Shown piece by piece: positions 24,946-34,732 of a stretch of 64,000 nucleotides of DNA. The stretch is from an uncultured Porphyromonadaceae bacterium (GTDB lineage Bacteria; Bacteroidota; Bacteroidia; Bacteroidales; Muribaculaceae). Each line of letters opens with the position of its first letter. The stretch's first letter is position 1. The notes under the pieces were generated by a model that saw only the letters and a list, made by a program, of their open reading frames with translations, ran no database searches and had not been told where the DNA came from. The stretch is taken from the NCBI GenBank assembly GCA_947567425.1, contig CANOLV010000008.1:1-64000 (forward strand), given 5' to 3'. A program made the position numbers and the translations under genes.

Positions 24946-26709
24946 TTATTCTTTTTCCGGCATATCTATGGCCAGACACAGTTCGTCGAGCTGCTTCTGG
25001 TCAAGCGCGGCCGGAGCCTCAAGCATGACATCGCGGCCGGAATTATTCTTCGGGAACGCTATGCAGTCACGGATTGAGTCGAGTCCGGCGAAAAGCGACA
25101 CCCATCGGTCAAGTCCGTAAGCAAGACCGCCGTGAGGAGGCGCACCGAACTTGAATGCATTCATAAGGAATCCGAACTGCTCCTGAGCCTTCTCCGGAGT
25201 AAATCCAAGAATCTCAAACATCTTTGCCTGCAGTTCGCTGTCGTGTATACGTATGGATCCGCCGCCGACTTCCACACCGTTTATGACCATATCGTAGGCA
25301 TCTGCCCTCACAGAAGCAGGATCCGTGTCGAGCATCGGTATGTCCTCGTCCTTAGGATGGGTGAACGGGTGGTGCATAGCCATCAGGCGCTGTTCCTCCT
25401 CGCTCCATTCAAACATCGGGAAATCAACCACCCACAGGCAAGCGAACTTATTTTTGTCGCGCAGGCCGAGCTGGCGTCCCATCTCAAGACGAAGCTCGCA
25501 AAGCTGTTTGCGGGTCTTCATGGCGTCGTCACCGCTCAGAATAAGGATTAAGTCGCCCGGTTTGGCACCGAAAGCCTCCTTCATCTTTTGGAGCGTGTCC
25601 TGAGTATAGAATTTGTCTACGCTCGACTTGACATTGCCGTCAGCCTCCACGCGGGCATAGACCATGCCCTTTGCTCCGATCTGCGGACGCTTCACATATT
25701 CAGTGAGCTGGTCAAGCTGCTTTCTGGTATAGTGGGCGGCACCTTCAGCGCATATACCGCCGATATAAGCGGCATTGTCAAATACGCCGAAGCCATGACC
25801 CTTCATTATATCCATCAGCTCCACGAACGTCATTCCGAAGCGCAAATCAGGCTTATCGCTTCCATAAAGCTTCATGGCATCGGCCCACGGCATACGGATA
25901 AACGGTTCTGTCAGCTCGACGCCACGCAGTTCCTTGAACAGATGCTTGGCCATGCCTTCAAACAGGTTTATGATGTCGTCCTGCTCCACAAAGCTCATCT
26001 CACAGTCGATCTGTGTGAATTCAGGCTGACGGTCGGCGCGCAGGTCCTCGTCGCGGAAACATTTTACAATCTGAAAATAGCGGTCCATACCCGACACCAT
26101 CAGTAGCTGCTTCAGGGTCTGGGGCGACTGCGGGAGCGCATAGAACTGGCCCGGATTCATACGCGAGGGCACGACAAAGTCGCGTGCGCCCTCAGGCGTC
26201 GATCCGACAAGCATCGGAGTCTCGATCTCAAGGAATCCCTTCCCGTCAAGGTAACGGCGCACCTCCATCGTCATCTTATGGCGCAGTTCGAGATTCTTTC
26301 TCACGCATGGACGGCGCAGATCAAGATAGCGGTATTTCATACGGATGTCGTCGCCGCCGTCGCTCTCGTCCTCGATAGTGAACGGAGGCACGTCCGATTT
26401 GTTAAGTACAGTGAGTTTATGAGCCTCTATCTCGATATCCCCGGTAGGAAGATCGGGGTTCTTGCTTGAGCGTTCGGCCACCGTTCCGGAAATCTGCACC
26501 ACATACTCGCGTCCGAGATGATTGGCCTCTTCGCAGAGCGCCGCATCAACATTGTTATTGAACACTGCCTGGGTTATTCCATATCTGTCACGGATGTCGA
26601 CAAAAGTCATGCCTCCCATCTTACGGGCGCGCTGTACCCATCCGGCGACAATCACATCTTTACCGGCATCGGCAAGGCGGAGTTCTCCGCACGTTTTAGT
26701 ACGATACAT
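24946..26709 (-). CDS. aspS: Aspartyl-tRNA synthetase
   Basis: A 587-residue class II synthetase that charges tRNA-Asp. The N-terminal OB-fold anticodon domain (about residues 1-105) precedes the catalytic core with motif 1 (FLEIETPML), motif 2 ([16 protein letters not shown]) and motif 3 ([12 protein letters not shown]). The bacterial GAD insertion (about 290-410) is present. Length is normal for a bacterial enzyme. It is first in the aspS-nif3-cdsZ operon; the promoter is not obvious in the roughly 170-nt upstream gap. Confidence 0.97.
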   Translation of the reverse strand: MYRTKTCGELRLADAGKDVIVAGWVQRARKMGGMTFVDIRDRYGITQAVFNNNVDAALCEEANHLGREYVVQISGTVAERSSKNPDLPTGDIEIEAHKLTVLNKSDVPPFTIEDESDGGDDIRMKYRYLDLRRPCVRKNLELRHKMTMEVRRYLDGKGFLEIETPMLVGSTPEGARDFVVPSRMNPGQFYALPQSPQTLKQLLMVSGMDRYFQIVKCFRDEDLRADRQPEFTQIDCEMSFVEQDDIINLFEGMAKHLFKELRGVELTEPFIRMPWADAMKLYGSDKPDLRFGMTFVELMDIMKGHGFGVFDNAAYIGGICAEGAAHYTRKQLDQLTEYVKRPQIGAKGMVYARVEADGNVKSSVDKFYTQDTLQKMKEAFGAKPGDLILILSGDDAMKTRKQLCELRLEMGRQLGLRDKNKFACLWVVDFPMFEWSEEEQRLMAMHHPFTHPKDEDIPMLDTDPASVRADAYDMVINGVEVGGGSIRIHDSELQAKMFEILGFTPEKAQEQFGFLMNAFKFGAPPHGGLAYGLDRWVSLFAGLDSIRDCIAFPKNNSGRDVMLEAPAALDQKQLDELCLAIDMPEKE

Positions 26710-26879
26710 ATATATAATCTTTTACTGAATTTTATCATAAAAAGCCCATCACGACCTTAATCTACAAGACTTAAGCCGGACGGCTATGCTCTGATCCAAA
26801 ATTTCCGTAAAGTTAGTTATTATCAATTTAAAATGGAAATCAACAGCCACTAAAATCATAAGGAGCCCGACGGAGCAGT

Positions 26880-27230
26880 TCAGTTTTTATTGAACCACCA
26901 CTTCATCTTCTCCCAGACCGTAGGAGGATTGGTCTTTATATGGACATTTATGCCCGGATCATTTCTGTTAAGAAATAAGATCGAACTGTGCATTACTATC
27001 GACAGTGAATTCTCAAACGCCGAGATGCCATGGATTCTGTCAAGTGCAATCTTGTGAAACGGTGAACGCTCGTCAAGACTGTCTATTACCAGATTGCCTT
27101 CATCGTCAATCTGTATGTCATGGTGTTCCGACGCATAATCGAACAGAAGGCCTATGTCAAGATGCTCTATTCCGTCGGGGAGCTTCTTGTACTTCTTGTA
27201 AAGCTCGTCTATGACCTGTTTGGTTATCAT
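26880..27230 (-). CDS. Conserved hypothetical protein
   Basis: A 116-residue soluble protein with no recognised domain. It begins MITKQVIDELYKKYKKLP, has acidic loops (DIQIDDEGNLVID) and ends with a Trp-rich basic tail KMKWWFNKN. It stands alone, with about 170 nt to aspS downstream on the same strand. Codon use resembles neighbours, and an intact frame in such a short gene supports it being real. Function unknown. Confidence 0.7.
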   Translation of the reverse strand: MITKQVIDELYKKYKKLPDGIEHLDIGLLFDYASEHHDIQIDDEGNLVIDSLDERSPFHKIALDRIHGISAFENSLSIVMHSSILFLNRNDPGINVHIKTNPPTVWEKMKWWFNKN

Positions 27231-27431
27231 AATCTTTTTTCTATCTTATTACTGCGATAATATGACAATTATTGGTTGCCACTGTAGCACTTTATGTTCT
27301 GTCTGAAAGACGAATTTGAGGCAGCTTTTGTTTAGCAACAATCTGCAATTAACAATAATTAACCCTGTATTTGACGCCCCCGAAGTTTCGATCGCCGAAA
27401 CATCCCGGTTCTACGCCTGCTTCTAATTTAA

Positions 27432-27457
27432 ATTAGGGCGCCATACAGACGCCCTAA
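27432..27457 (-). terminator. Terminator of the decarboxylase operon
   Basis: ATTAGGGCG pairs with CGCCCTAAT around an 8-nt loop, 27 nt after the mmdB stop. The remainder of the gap 27231-27431 holds only a weak hairpin near 27384-27401 and no visible promoter. Confidence 0.75.
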
Positions 27458-27483
27458 TCGATGATGTAAATATTTACCTGAAT

Positions 27484-28641
27484 TTATGCAAGGAAGCCGA
27501 GAAGCACACCTGCGGCCACTGCAGAACCAATGACTCCGGACACGTTCGGACCCATTGCATGCATGAGCAGATAGTTGCTCGGATCATATTCCAGACCGAG
27601 ATTGTTGGAGATACGTGCCGACATAGGAACGGCCGACACGCCGGCGTTGCCGATAAGCGGGTTAAGCTTCTTGGCAGTCGGCAGGAACAGGTTGAACAGC
27701 TTCACGAAAAGAACACCCGAAGCCGATGCGATTATAAAGGCCATAAAGCCAAGCGCAAAGATAAAGATGGTGTCCAGTGTGAGGAATTCCGAAGCCTGGG
27801 TCGATGCTCCTACAGTCATACCGAGCAGGATGGTCACAATGTCGGTCAAGGCATTGCTTGCCGTCTTGGCAAGACGGGTGGTCACGCCGCACTCACGGAG
27901 CAGATTGCCGAAGAAGAGCATACCAAGCAACGGAATGCCGGAAGGCACAACGAAGCAGGTCAACAGCAATCCTACGACAGGGAAGATAATCTTCTCGTTC
28001 TGCGACACGGCACGGGCGGGCTTCATCTTGATCACTCGCTCTTTCTTCGTGGTGAGCAGTCGCATGATAGGAGGCTGGATCAGCGGCACGAGAGCCATAT
28101 AGGAGTAAGCCGATACAGCGATGGCTCCCATAAGGTTAGGTGCGAGTTTTGATGAAAGGAAGATGGCAGTAGGACCGTCCGCGCCGCCGATAATGGCAAT
28201 CGCACCGGCCTGGTCAGGAGCAAATCCCAACGCCAAAGCCACCATATAAGCACCGAATATACCGAACTGTGCGGCCGCGCCTACGAGCATGAGCTTCGGA
28301 TTGGCGATAAGAGCCGAGAAATCGGTCATGGCACCTATGCCGAGGAAGATCAGAGGCGGATACCAACCGGCACTGACTCCATTATAGAGGATGTTAAGAA
28401 CTGAACCCTCCTCATAGATTCCTATTTCGAGTCCGGCCGTAGTGTCGAAAGGTATGTTGCCGATCAATATACCGAATCCGATCGGCACAAGCAGCATCGG
28501 CTCAAAGTTCTTCTTTATGGCGAGCCACAAGAAGAAAAGTCCTACTGCGAGCATCACTAAATGTTGCCAGGTGCAGTTGGCAAAGCCGGTCAGCGCCCAG
28601 AACTGATAGAAATTGTTCGCTATGAAATCATTAAAAGTCAT
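27484..28641 (-). CDS. mmdB: Sodium-pumping decarboxylase, beta subunit
   Basis: A 385-residue, very hydrophobic protein with around ten membrane segments. This is the Na+ channel subunit of the biotin-dependent decarboxylase pumps; it decarboxylates carboxybiotin and drives sodium out. The hallmark segments GGADGPTAIFLSSKLAPNL (near residue 155) and GNAGVSAVPMSARISNNLG are present, as is the early IGILIGNIPFD. It ends the operon mce-mmdA-LTD/OadG-mmdC-mmdB, 30 nt after the biotin carrier. Length is normal. Confidence 0.96.
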   Translation of the reverse strand: MTFNDFIANNFYQFWALTGFANCTWQHLVMLAVGLFFLWLAIKKNFEPMLLVPIGFGILIGNIPFDTTAGLEIGIYEEGSVLNILYNGVSAGWYPPLIFLGIGAMTDFSALIANPKLMLVGAAAQFGIFGAYMVALALGFAPDQAGAIAIIGGADGPTAIFLSSKLAPNLMGAIAVSAYSYMALVPLIQPPIMRLLTTKKERVIKMKPARAVSQNEKIIFPVVGLLLTCFVVPSGIPLLGMLFFGNLLRECGVTTRLAKTASNALTDIVTILLGMTVGASTQASEFLTLDTIFIFALGFMAFIIASASGVLFVKLFNLFLPTAKKLNPLIGNAGVSAVPMSARISNNLGLEYDPSNYLLMHAMGPNVSGVIGSAVAAGVLLGFLA

Positions 28642-28671
28642 ATCCTATAGAATTCTATTAAAGGTTTGACT

Positions 28672-29115
28672 TTATTCCAAAGTTACGAGGACTGCGCCTT
28701 CGAGTACAGAGTCGCCGTTTGAAACGTTGATGGAAGCCACCTTACCGTCGCGTCCGGCGTGGATGGCATTCTCCATCTTCATTGCCTCAAGCATTACCAC
28801 AGTGTCTGAAGCGGACACTGTGTCGCCTACCTTGCAGTTGACGGAAAGTATGGTTCCGGGCAGCGGAGCCTTCACTTCGTATGCACCCGAGCCAGAGGCG
28901 GCTTTCTTCACCACCTTTTCGCCCGACGCAGTGCGGGGAGCGGCGGATGGACGGGGAGCCGACACGGTCACTGTGGCGGCCGCTTTCTTCTCAAGCTCCA
29001 CTTTATATGGAGTTCCGTTGACCAGCACCTCGACAACGTTGTCGTCCAGATCTCCTATCGCAACGTTGTAGTTGTTACCGTTGATTTTGTATTTATATTC
29101 TTTCATTTTTGCCAT
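28672..29115 (-). CDS. mmdC: Biotin carboxyl carrier subunit of the decarboxylase
   Basis: A 147-residue protein with a short beta N-terminal region, an Ala/Pro/Ser linker (about residues 48-75) and the C-terminal biotinyl domain whose EAMKMEN motif holds the lysine that carries biotin. It shuttles CO2 from the alpha subunit in the cytoplasm to the membrane beta subunit. It lies between the LTD/OadG-type subunit and mmdB, as in other Bacteroidales methylmalonyl-CoA decarboxylase operons. Confidence 0.95.
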   Translation of the reverse strand: MAKMKEYKYKINGNNYNVAIGDLDDNVVEVLVNGTPYKVELEKKAAATVTVSAPRPSAAPRTASGEKVVKKAASGSGAYEVKAPLPGTILSVNCKVGDTVSASDTVVMLEAMKMENAIHAGRDGKVASINVSNGDSVLEGAVLVTLE

Positions 29116-29171
29116 GATGGTTGCAATTTTTTATTACCTTTTTATGGTTTGGTAAATGGATAACTGATAGA

Positions 29172-30092
29172 TTAACGACGGGGCAATTCGCGCAGACCGT
29201 AGATCTTGCTGCTCCAGGGCGAGTAGCTCTTGCGCACCTTATTTATAGTAAGTATCGTGCTCTCGGTGTCGTGAGTGTTAAGATGCTCGTGCAGAGCCAT
29301 GACGATAGCGGCGATCTCCTCGCCCGAGTCATGGTCGGGACGTTCTTCCTTCGTAAGTCCCTTCGGCTCGATTCCCTGCGAACGGGCTTTATTGGAGCGG
29401 GACACCTTGCTTCCGATTTTGCTGATGGCATAGAAGCAGAGACACAGAAGAAGAAGTGCGCTGAACACTATGAGCATCGCCATGATGGCCATGCCGACTC
29501 CGTTTCCGTCATGCTCGGCGAACATCTCCACCTTATTATTGGTGTCGACGATCTTGTTGTTGCTGCTCGGAGTAATGTAGTATTCATTGCTTCCGTCGCG
29601 CACCTCCCAAGCCTGTGCGCCTTCACCCTCACCGTCGAGGATACGTGCGTAAGTGGTATTGGGAAGAAGAGTTGCAGGAACAGTTATCGAGTCGATGAGA
29701 GTGATGCCGTTGGCATCGTAGATACCTATCCAATTGTCTTTGCCGGGCTCAAGCATGAAGCTCAAGTGGAAAGTTCCCTTGTTGGGCTCTCCGTCGGCCC
29801 AGAACACTACGTGCTGACGTGGCGGAATCTCAGTGTTGACATCACCCAGAGGCACAGGATATTTCTTCGGCTGTGCAGGGTCGTTGGTCAGGTATACGCT
29901 TGAGATGTCCATGGGAGCGAAGGTGGAATTGTAAAGTTCAATCCACGCCTGGTGCTTCCCGTAGTCGTCAACGTAATTGTCGTCGTTTTGCACCATCACC
30001 TCGTTTATGCGCAGACCGCGGCGGCCTTGGGCCATCGACACGGTGCCGCACATCAGAACGGCGACGAGCAATAGTAATAAACCTTTTTTCAT
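29172..30092 (-). CDS. Lamin-tail domain fused to OadG-type small subunit
   Basis: A 306-residue protein in the position of the small gamma/delta subunit. It has a signal peptide (MKKGLLLLLVAVLMCGTVSMAQ), an exported lamin-tail-like domain (about residues 25-170: LRINEVMVQND, AWIELYNST, HVVFWADGEPNKG), a linker, a transmembrane helix (about 203-225: MAIMAMLIVFSALLLLCLC) and a cytoplasmic OadG-like tail. Typical OadG/MmdD proteins are about 80-120 residues with only the helix and tail. The extra domain would face the periplasm and may dock the pump to the envelope. This architecture is known in Bacteroidota annotations but its role is not. Confidence 0.85.
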   Translation of the reverse strand: MKKGLLLLLVAVLMCGTVSMAQGRRGLRINEVMVQNDDNYVDDYGKHQAWIELYNSTFAPMDISSVYLTNDPAQPKKYPVPLGDVNTEIPPRQHVVFWADGEPNKGTFHLSFMLEPGKDNWIGIYDANGITLIDSITVPATLLPNTTYARILDGEGEGAQAWEVRDGSNEYYITPSSNNKIVDTNNKVEMFAEHDGNGVGMAIMAMLIVFSALLLLCLCFYAISKIGSKVSRSNKARSQGIEPKGLTKEERPDHDSGEEIAAIVMALHEHLNTHDTESTILTINKVRKSYSPWSSKIYGLRELPRR

Positions 30093-30110
30093 TTGTTGAC
30101 GGGCGAAATG

Positions 30111-31664
30111 TTATAGAGGAATGTTGCCATGCTTCTTGGCAGGATTTGTCACTTTCTTGGTGGCGAGCTGCTGCAGGGCGCGGATCACGCGGAAACGGGT
30201 ATTGCGAGGTTCGATAACGTCGTCGATATATCCGTACTTGGCCGCATTGTAGGGATTGCAGAACAACTTGTTGTATTCGGCTTCCCTTTCGGCGAGCACT
30301 TTCGCGGGATTATCCGATTCTTTGGCTTCCTTGGCATAGAGAACCTCTACGGCACCGGCACCGCCCATAACTGCGATTTCAGCGGTGGGCCATGCGTAGT
30401 TCATGTCGCCACGGAGCTGCTTGCAGCTCATCACGATATGGCTGCCGCCGTAGCTCTTGCGTAGTGTCACAGTCACCTTAGGCACAGTGGCTTCTCCGTA
30501 TGCATAGAGCAGCTTGGCTCCGTGCAGGATCACACCGTTGTACTCCTGACCTGTACCCGGAAGGAATCCCGGCACGTCGACGAGAGTAACCAAAGGAATA
30601 TTGAATGCATCGCAGAAGCGCACGAAGCGGGCACCCTTACGCGATGCGTTGCTGTCGAGTACACCTGCAAGATACTTGGGCTGGTTAGCCACGATACCGA
30701 CTGACTGTCCGTTCATTCGGGCAAAGCCGACGATGATGTTCTTCGCATAGTCGCGCTGTATCTCAAGGAACTCACCATTGTCGATTATGGCACCGATCAC
30801 CTCATACATGTCGTAAGGCTTGTTGGCGCTGTCGGGGATGATGTCGTTGAGGGAGTCTTCCAGACGGTCGATCGGGTCGGTGCACTCCACCAACGGGGGT
30901 TCTTCAAGATTATTCTGAGGTATGTAGCTGAAGAGCTTGCGGATAATCTTGAGTGCATCTTCACCATCTTCGGCCGCAAAGTGAGCCACACCGCTCTTGC
31001 AAGCGTGAACCTGCGCACCACCGAGAGCTTCCTGAGTGACATCTTCACCGGTAACAGTCTTAACCACTTTCGGACCGGTCAGGAACATGTAAGAGATGCC
31101 CTTCGCCATCACGGTAAAGTCAGTCAGAGCAGGAGAATACACCGCTCCACCGGCACACGGGCCGAGGATTCCTGAAATCTGGGGAATAACGCCAGATGCG
31201 AGGATGTTGCGCTGGAATATTTCAGCATATCCGGCCAATGCATTGATACCCTCCTGAATACGTGCACCACCTGAGTCGTTAAGACCGATGACGGGTGCGC
31301 CCATCTTCATGGCCATGTCCATCACCTTGCAGATCTTCAGGGCCATAGTCTCAGAAAGCGCTCCTCCGAACACAGTGAAGTCCTGTGCGAAGACGTATAC
31401 CAAACGGCCGTCGATTGTTCCGTAACCGGTCACAACTCCGTCACCGAGAAACGACTTCTTGTCAATGCCGAAGTTGTGGCAACGATGACGCACAAACATG
31501 TCGAGTTCTTCAAAAGAGCCTTCGTCAAGCAGCTGGGCGATACGTTCGCGTGCTGTATATTTGCCTTTATCGTGTTGTTTCTGAATGGCCTTTTCGCCAC
31601 CGCCTAATCGAGCTTCGTTACGCAGTGCGATTAGTTCTTGAACTTTTTCGAGTTGATTGCTCAT
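30111..31664 (-). CDS. mmdA: Methylmalonyl-CoA decarboxylase, alpha subunit (carboxyltransferase)
   Basis: A 517-residue acyl-CoA carboxyltransferase. Its N half has [20 protein letters not shown] and [21 protein letters not shown], its C half has [18 protein letters not shown] and [15 protein letters not shown], all typical of PccB/MmdA. It moves the carboxyl group from (S)-methylmalonyl-CoA to biotin, yielding propionyl-CoA. Together with the following subunits it couples decarboxylation to sodium export. The start lies 93 nt after mce, a gap that contains a 10-bp hairpin. Confidence 0.95.
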   Translation of the reverse strand: MSNQLEKVQELIALRNEARLGGGEKAIQKQHDKGKYTARERIAQLLDEGSFEELDMFVRHRCHNFGIDKKSFLGDGVVTGYGTIDGRLVYVFAQDFTVFGGALSETMALKICKVMDMAMKMGAPVIGLNDSGGARIQEGINALAGYAEIFQRNILASGVIPQISGILGPCAGGAVYSPALTDFTVMAKGISYMFLTGPKVVKTVTGEDVTQEALGGAQVHACKSGVAHFAAEDGEDALKIIRKLFSYIPQNNLEEPPLVECTDPIDRLEDSLNDIIPDSANKPYDMYEVIGAIIDNGEFLEIQRDYAKNIIVGFARMNGQSVGIVANQPKYLAGVLDSNASRKGARFVRFCDAFNIPLVTLVDVPGFLPGTGQEYNGVILHGAKLLYAYGEATVPKVTVTLRKSYGGSHIVMSCKQLRGDMNYAWPTAEIAVMGGAGAVEVLYAKEAKESDNPAKVLAEREAEYNKLFCNPYNAAKYGYIDDVIEPRNTRFRVIRALQQLATKKVTNPAKKHGNIPL

Positions 31665-31702
31665 TTTTCTGTTTTTCTCTCTTGGAAATGATTAGTGAAT
31701 AT

Positions 31703-31744
31703 CGCCATGCCCCACTTCCGAATCGACGATAGTCGGGCATGGCG
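31703..31744 (-). other. Hairpin between mce and mmdA
   Basis: CGCCATGCCC (31703-31712) can pair with GGGCATGGCG (31735-31744), and a second nested pairing CCACTT/AAGTGG overlaps it. It has no T run. It may mark an RNA processing site or set the ratio of epimerase to decarboxylase. Confidence 0.45.
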
Positions 31745-31756
31745 GTAAGTGGTCTC

Positions 31757-32176
31757 TTATTTATTGGGATCTTCGCACAGTTCGATAAGAGTTCCGCAAG
31801 TAGATTTCGGGTGGAGGAATGCGATGTTGAGTCCCTCCGCACCCTTACGCGGAGCCTTGTCGATCAGACGGCATCCTTTGCCTTCTACCTCTGCCAGAGC
31901 GTTGGCCACGCCGTCCTCGATAGCGAATGCGATGTGCTGTATGCCGCCACGGCCGCCGTTGTTGGCGATGAATTTGGAGATGGCGCTGTCTTCGCTGGTA
32001 CCTTCGAGAAGCTCGATTTTAGTCTGTCCTACTTTGAAGAACGCAGTGCGCACCTTCTGGTCAGCTACTTCTTCGATGGCGAAACATTTAAGGCCGAGGA
32101 TGTTCTCGTAAAATGGAATCGCTTCTTCCAGGCTCGGAACTGCGATACCCACGTGTTCGATGTGAGAAATGTTCAT
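31757..32176 (-). CDS. mce: Methylmalonyl-CoA epimerase
   Basis: A 139-residue vicinal-oxygen-chelate protein. It begins MNISHIEHVGIAVPSLEEA, with the first metal His, and continues with KIELLEGT, GGIQHIAFAIED and TLIELCE, the usual metal and catalytic positions. It interconverts (R)- and (S)-methylmalonyl-CoA, supplying the form used by the decarboxylase encoded downstream. A CAAAATTA (TAATTTTG, minus strand) at 32271-32278 could be the operon promoter; a matching TTTG is not clear. Confidence 0.95.
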   Translation of the reverse strand: MNISHIEHVGIAVPSLEEAIPFYENILGLKCFAIEEVADQKVRTAFFKVGQTKIELLEGTSEDSAISKFIANNGGRGGIQHIAFAIEDGVANALAEVEGKGCRLIDKAPRKGAEGLNIAFLHPKSTCGTLIELCEDPNK

Positions 32177-32551
32177 TTTGAATTGGTTTTAGTATAATAT
32201 TACAATTAATGTTGTCTTCGGCATGTCGGCATATACCTTGCAGCATAAACCTAAAAACCTTAATTTCTCGCAAAATTAATAAATAAGTTGGAACTATAAT
32301 GCTTATTTAAGTATATTTATAGGGTGTGCGGGCTGATTTTTTGGCAGAAAAGTGAAATTGTGTCAGCAAGCGTGTCAGTATACTAAATCCGGTTTAATCA
32401 ATTGTCTGTTATTAATTTACAGTTAAAGCCAACCTTTTTGGCATAAGGTTTGTTTCTTTAAGTGAACGTCGGAGAAGCCCGAAGGCATCTGCCGGCGAAT
32501 GAGTAAATAACCGAAACAACTGAATTAAACGAACATAAAAACATATTAATT
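32177..32551. other. Divergent intergenic region of mce and dnaK
   Basis: About 375 nt separate the two divergent genes. On the minus strand a -7-like TAATTTTG lies at 32271-32278. On the plus strand the stretch around 32439-32454 has TTTTTGGC and a TTTG, but the spacing fits no consensus exactly. No gene is seen. Confidence 0.4.
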
Positions 32552-34462
32552 ATGGGAAAGATTATTGGTATTGACTTAGGAACTACCAACTCATGTGTAT
32601 CAGTACTTGAGGGCAACGACCCCGTCGTTATCCCCAACAGTGAAGGACGTAACACGACCCCCTCGATCGTGGCATTCATAGCCGGCGGCGAACGTAAAGT
32701 GGGTGACCCCGCAAAGCGTCAGGCCATCACAAACCCTGAAGGAACCATATATTCCATCAAGCGTTTCATGGGCGAACGCTACGACGAAGTGGCAGAAGAA
32801 GTAAAGCGTGTGCCTTACGAAGTAGGCAAGTCGGCCAACGGCTCCGCATGCGTGCTCGTTGACGGACGCGAATATACCCCGCAGGAGATTTCAGCCATGA
32901 TTCTTCAGAAAATGAAGAAGACCGCCGAAGACTATCTCGGACAGACTGTCGACGAGGCCGTCATCACCGTGCCCGCATACTTCAACGACTCTCAGCGTCA
33001 GGCTACAAAGGAAGCCGGAGAGATCGCAGGCCTCAAGGTGCGCCGTATCGTAAACGAGCCTACCGCGGCTGCGCTCGCCTACGGTCTTGACAAGAGCAAC
33101 AAGGATCAGAAGATCGCCGTGTTTGACCTTGGTGGAGGTACTTTCGATATCTCTATCCTCGAACTTGGCGACGGCGTGTTTGAAGTTAAGTCGACCAACG
33201 GCGACACTCACCTCGGAGGCGACGACTTTGACCACGTGATCATCGACTGGCTGGCCGACGACTTCCAGAAAGAGTACGGCGTAGACCTCCGCAAGGATTC
33301 TATGGCTTTGCAGCGTCTGAAGGAAGCCGCAGAAAAGGCCAAGATCGAACTTTCGAGCTCTACCACCACTGAAATCAACTTGCCTTACATCATGCCTGTC
33401 GACGGTGTTCCACGCCACTTGGTAAAGACCCTTACCCGCGCCACATTCGAACAGCTTGCCGACAAGCTTATCCAGGCTACTGTAAAGCCTTGCGAACAGG
33501 CTCTTGCCGACGCAGGCCTCAAGGCTTCGGAAATCGACGAAGTTATCCTCGTGGGAGGTTCCACACGTATACCTGCCATACAGGAAATCGTCAAGAAATT
33601 CTTCGGCAAGGCTCCGTCAAAGGGTGTCAACCCTGACGAAGTGGTAGCAGTAGGTGCCGCCATCCAGGGCGGAGTCCTCTCAGGCGACGTCAAGGATGTG
33701 CTTCTGCTCGACGTAGTGCCTCTGTCGGTCGGCATCGAGACCCTCGGCGGCGTTATGACCAAGCTTATCGAAGCCAACACCACCATACCTACCAGAAAGA
33801 GCGAGACATTCTCTACGGCTGTCGACAACCAGCCTTCAGTTGAGATCCATGTGCTTCAGGGCGAACGTCCGATGGCTAAGGATGACAAGACTCTTGGCAA
33901 GTTCCACCTCGACGGCATCGCTCCCGCGCCTCGCGGCATACCTCAGATCGAGGTGACATTTGAGATTGACGCCAACGGTATCCTGAACGTATCGGCCAAA
34001 GATAAGGCCACAGGCAAGGAGCAGAGCATCCGTATCGAGGCTTCATCAGGCCTTACCGACGCTGAAATCAAGAGAATGAAGGACGAGGCAGCCGCCAACG
34101 CAGCCGCTGACGAAGCTGAGAAGAAGCGTGTCGACACCCTCAACAAGGCCGACACAGTAGTGTTCCAGTCAAAGAAGCAGCTCGAAGAATTCGGCGCCGC
34201 AATTCCTGCCGACAAGAAATCGGCCATCGAAGACGCCATCAAGGAACTTGAAGAGGCCCACAAGGCTCAGAACGTAGCCACCATCGACCCTGCAGTCGAA
34301 AAGATCCAGAAGCTCTTCGGCGAAGTTCAGCAGGACATCCTCAACGCACAGCAGGCCCAGGCCGGTGCACAGCAGCCGGGCGCAGGTGCTCAACCGGGCG
34401 CAGGAAACTCCGCACCCCACGACGACCACGTCACCGACGTAGACTTCGAGGAAGTGAAGTAA
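32552..34462 (+). CDS. dnaK: Hsp70 chaperone DnaK
   Basis: A 636-residue chaperone. The N-terminal ATPase domain has [14 protein letters not shown], the signature [12 protein letters not shown] and [13 protein letters not shown]. The substrate-binding domain follows from about residue 385, and the C-terminal lid ends with a Gln/Ala/Gly-rich linker and the acidic tail [10 protein letters not shown]. It folds client proteins with DnaJ and GrpE, which are not encoded here. It is a single-gene unit bounded by a strong terminator. Confidence 0.98.
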   Translation: MGKIIGIDLGTTNSCVSVLEGNDPVVIPNSEGRNTTPSIVAFIAGGERKVGDPAKRQAITNPEGTIYSIKRFMGERYDEVAEEVKRVPYEVGKSANGSACVLVDGREYTPQEISAMILQKMKKTAEDYLGQTVDEAVITVPAYFNDSQRQATKEAGEIAGLKVRRIVNEPTAAALAYGLDKSNKDQKIAVFDLGGGTFDISILELGDGVFEVKSTNGDTHLGGDDFDHVIIDWLADDFQKEYGVDLRKDSMALQRLKEAAEKAKIELSSSTTTEINLPYIMPVDGVPRHLVKTLTRATFEQLADKLIQATVKPCEQALADAGLKASEIDEVILVGGSTRIPAIQEIVKKFFGKAPSKGVNPDEVVAVGAAIQGGVLSGDVKDVLLLDVVPLSVGIETLGGVMTKLIEANTTIPTRKSETFSTAVDNQPSVEIHVLQGERPMAKDDKTLGKFHLDGIAPAPRGIPQIEVTFEIDANGILNVSAKDKATGKEQSIRIEASSGLTDAEIKRMKDEAAANAAADEAEKKRVDTLNKADTVVFQSKKQLEEFGAAIPADKKSAIEDAIKELEEAHKAQNVATIDPAVEKIQKLFGEVQQDILNAQQAQAGAQQPGAGAQPGAGNSAPHDDHVTDVDFEEVK

Positions 34463-34493
34463 CAGATTTCAAAAGATAATTCCTATACTAACT

Positions 34494-34529
34494 AAAAGGT
34501 TGCAGTCATCACGATTGCAACCTTTTTTT
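34494..34529 (+). terminator. dnaK terminator
   Basis: AAAGGTTGCA pairs with TGCAACCTTT and runs into a run of seven T, 31 nt after the dnaK stop. Confidence 0.9.
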
Positions 34530-34658
34530 CAGGCACCATATCATAAAATTTCAGCCTCACTGGAGTCACAGGCTTAGCCAAATGTTATCGGAAGATGTCT
34601 AAAGTGGACCTACGAAAGGATACAAACAATAATCCTTTTCATCCCCATGGATATGCTT

Positions 34659-34690
34659 TTTGGCCATATAGGCGGAATTTCGTACCTTTG
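34659..34690 (+). promoter_or_regulatory. Promoter of the surface-decoration operon
   Basis: TTTG (34659-34662), a 20-nt spacer and TACCTTTG (34683-34690) match the Bacteroidota consensus, 42 nt before the start codon at 34733. Confidence 0.65.
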
Positions 34691-34732
34691 TTTGCCTATA
34701 TAGGCTAAACAAGCTCTAAATCTGTCATCTTT

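Noticed and set aside
32439-32454. A sigma-54-like or heat-shock promoter (TTTTTGGC...TTTG) before dnaK
   Set aside because: The GG/GC spacing of sigma-54 does not fit, and the Bacteroidota -7 element is off by one base. It is left as unresolved.
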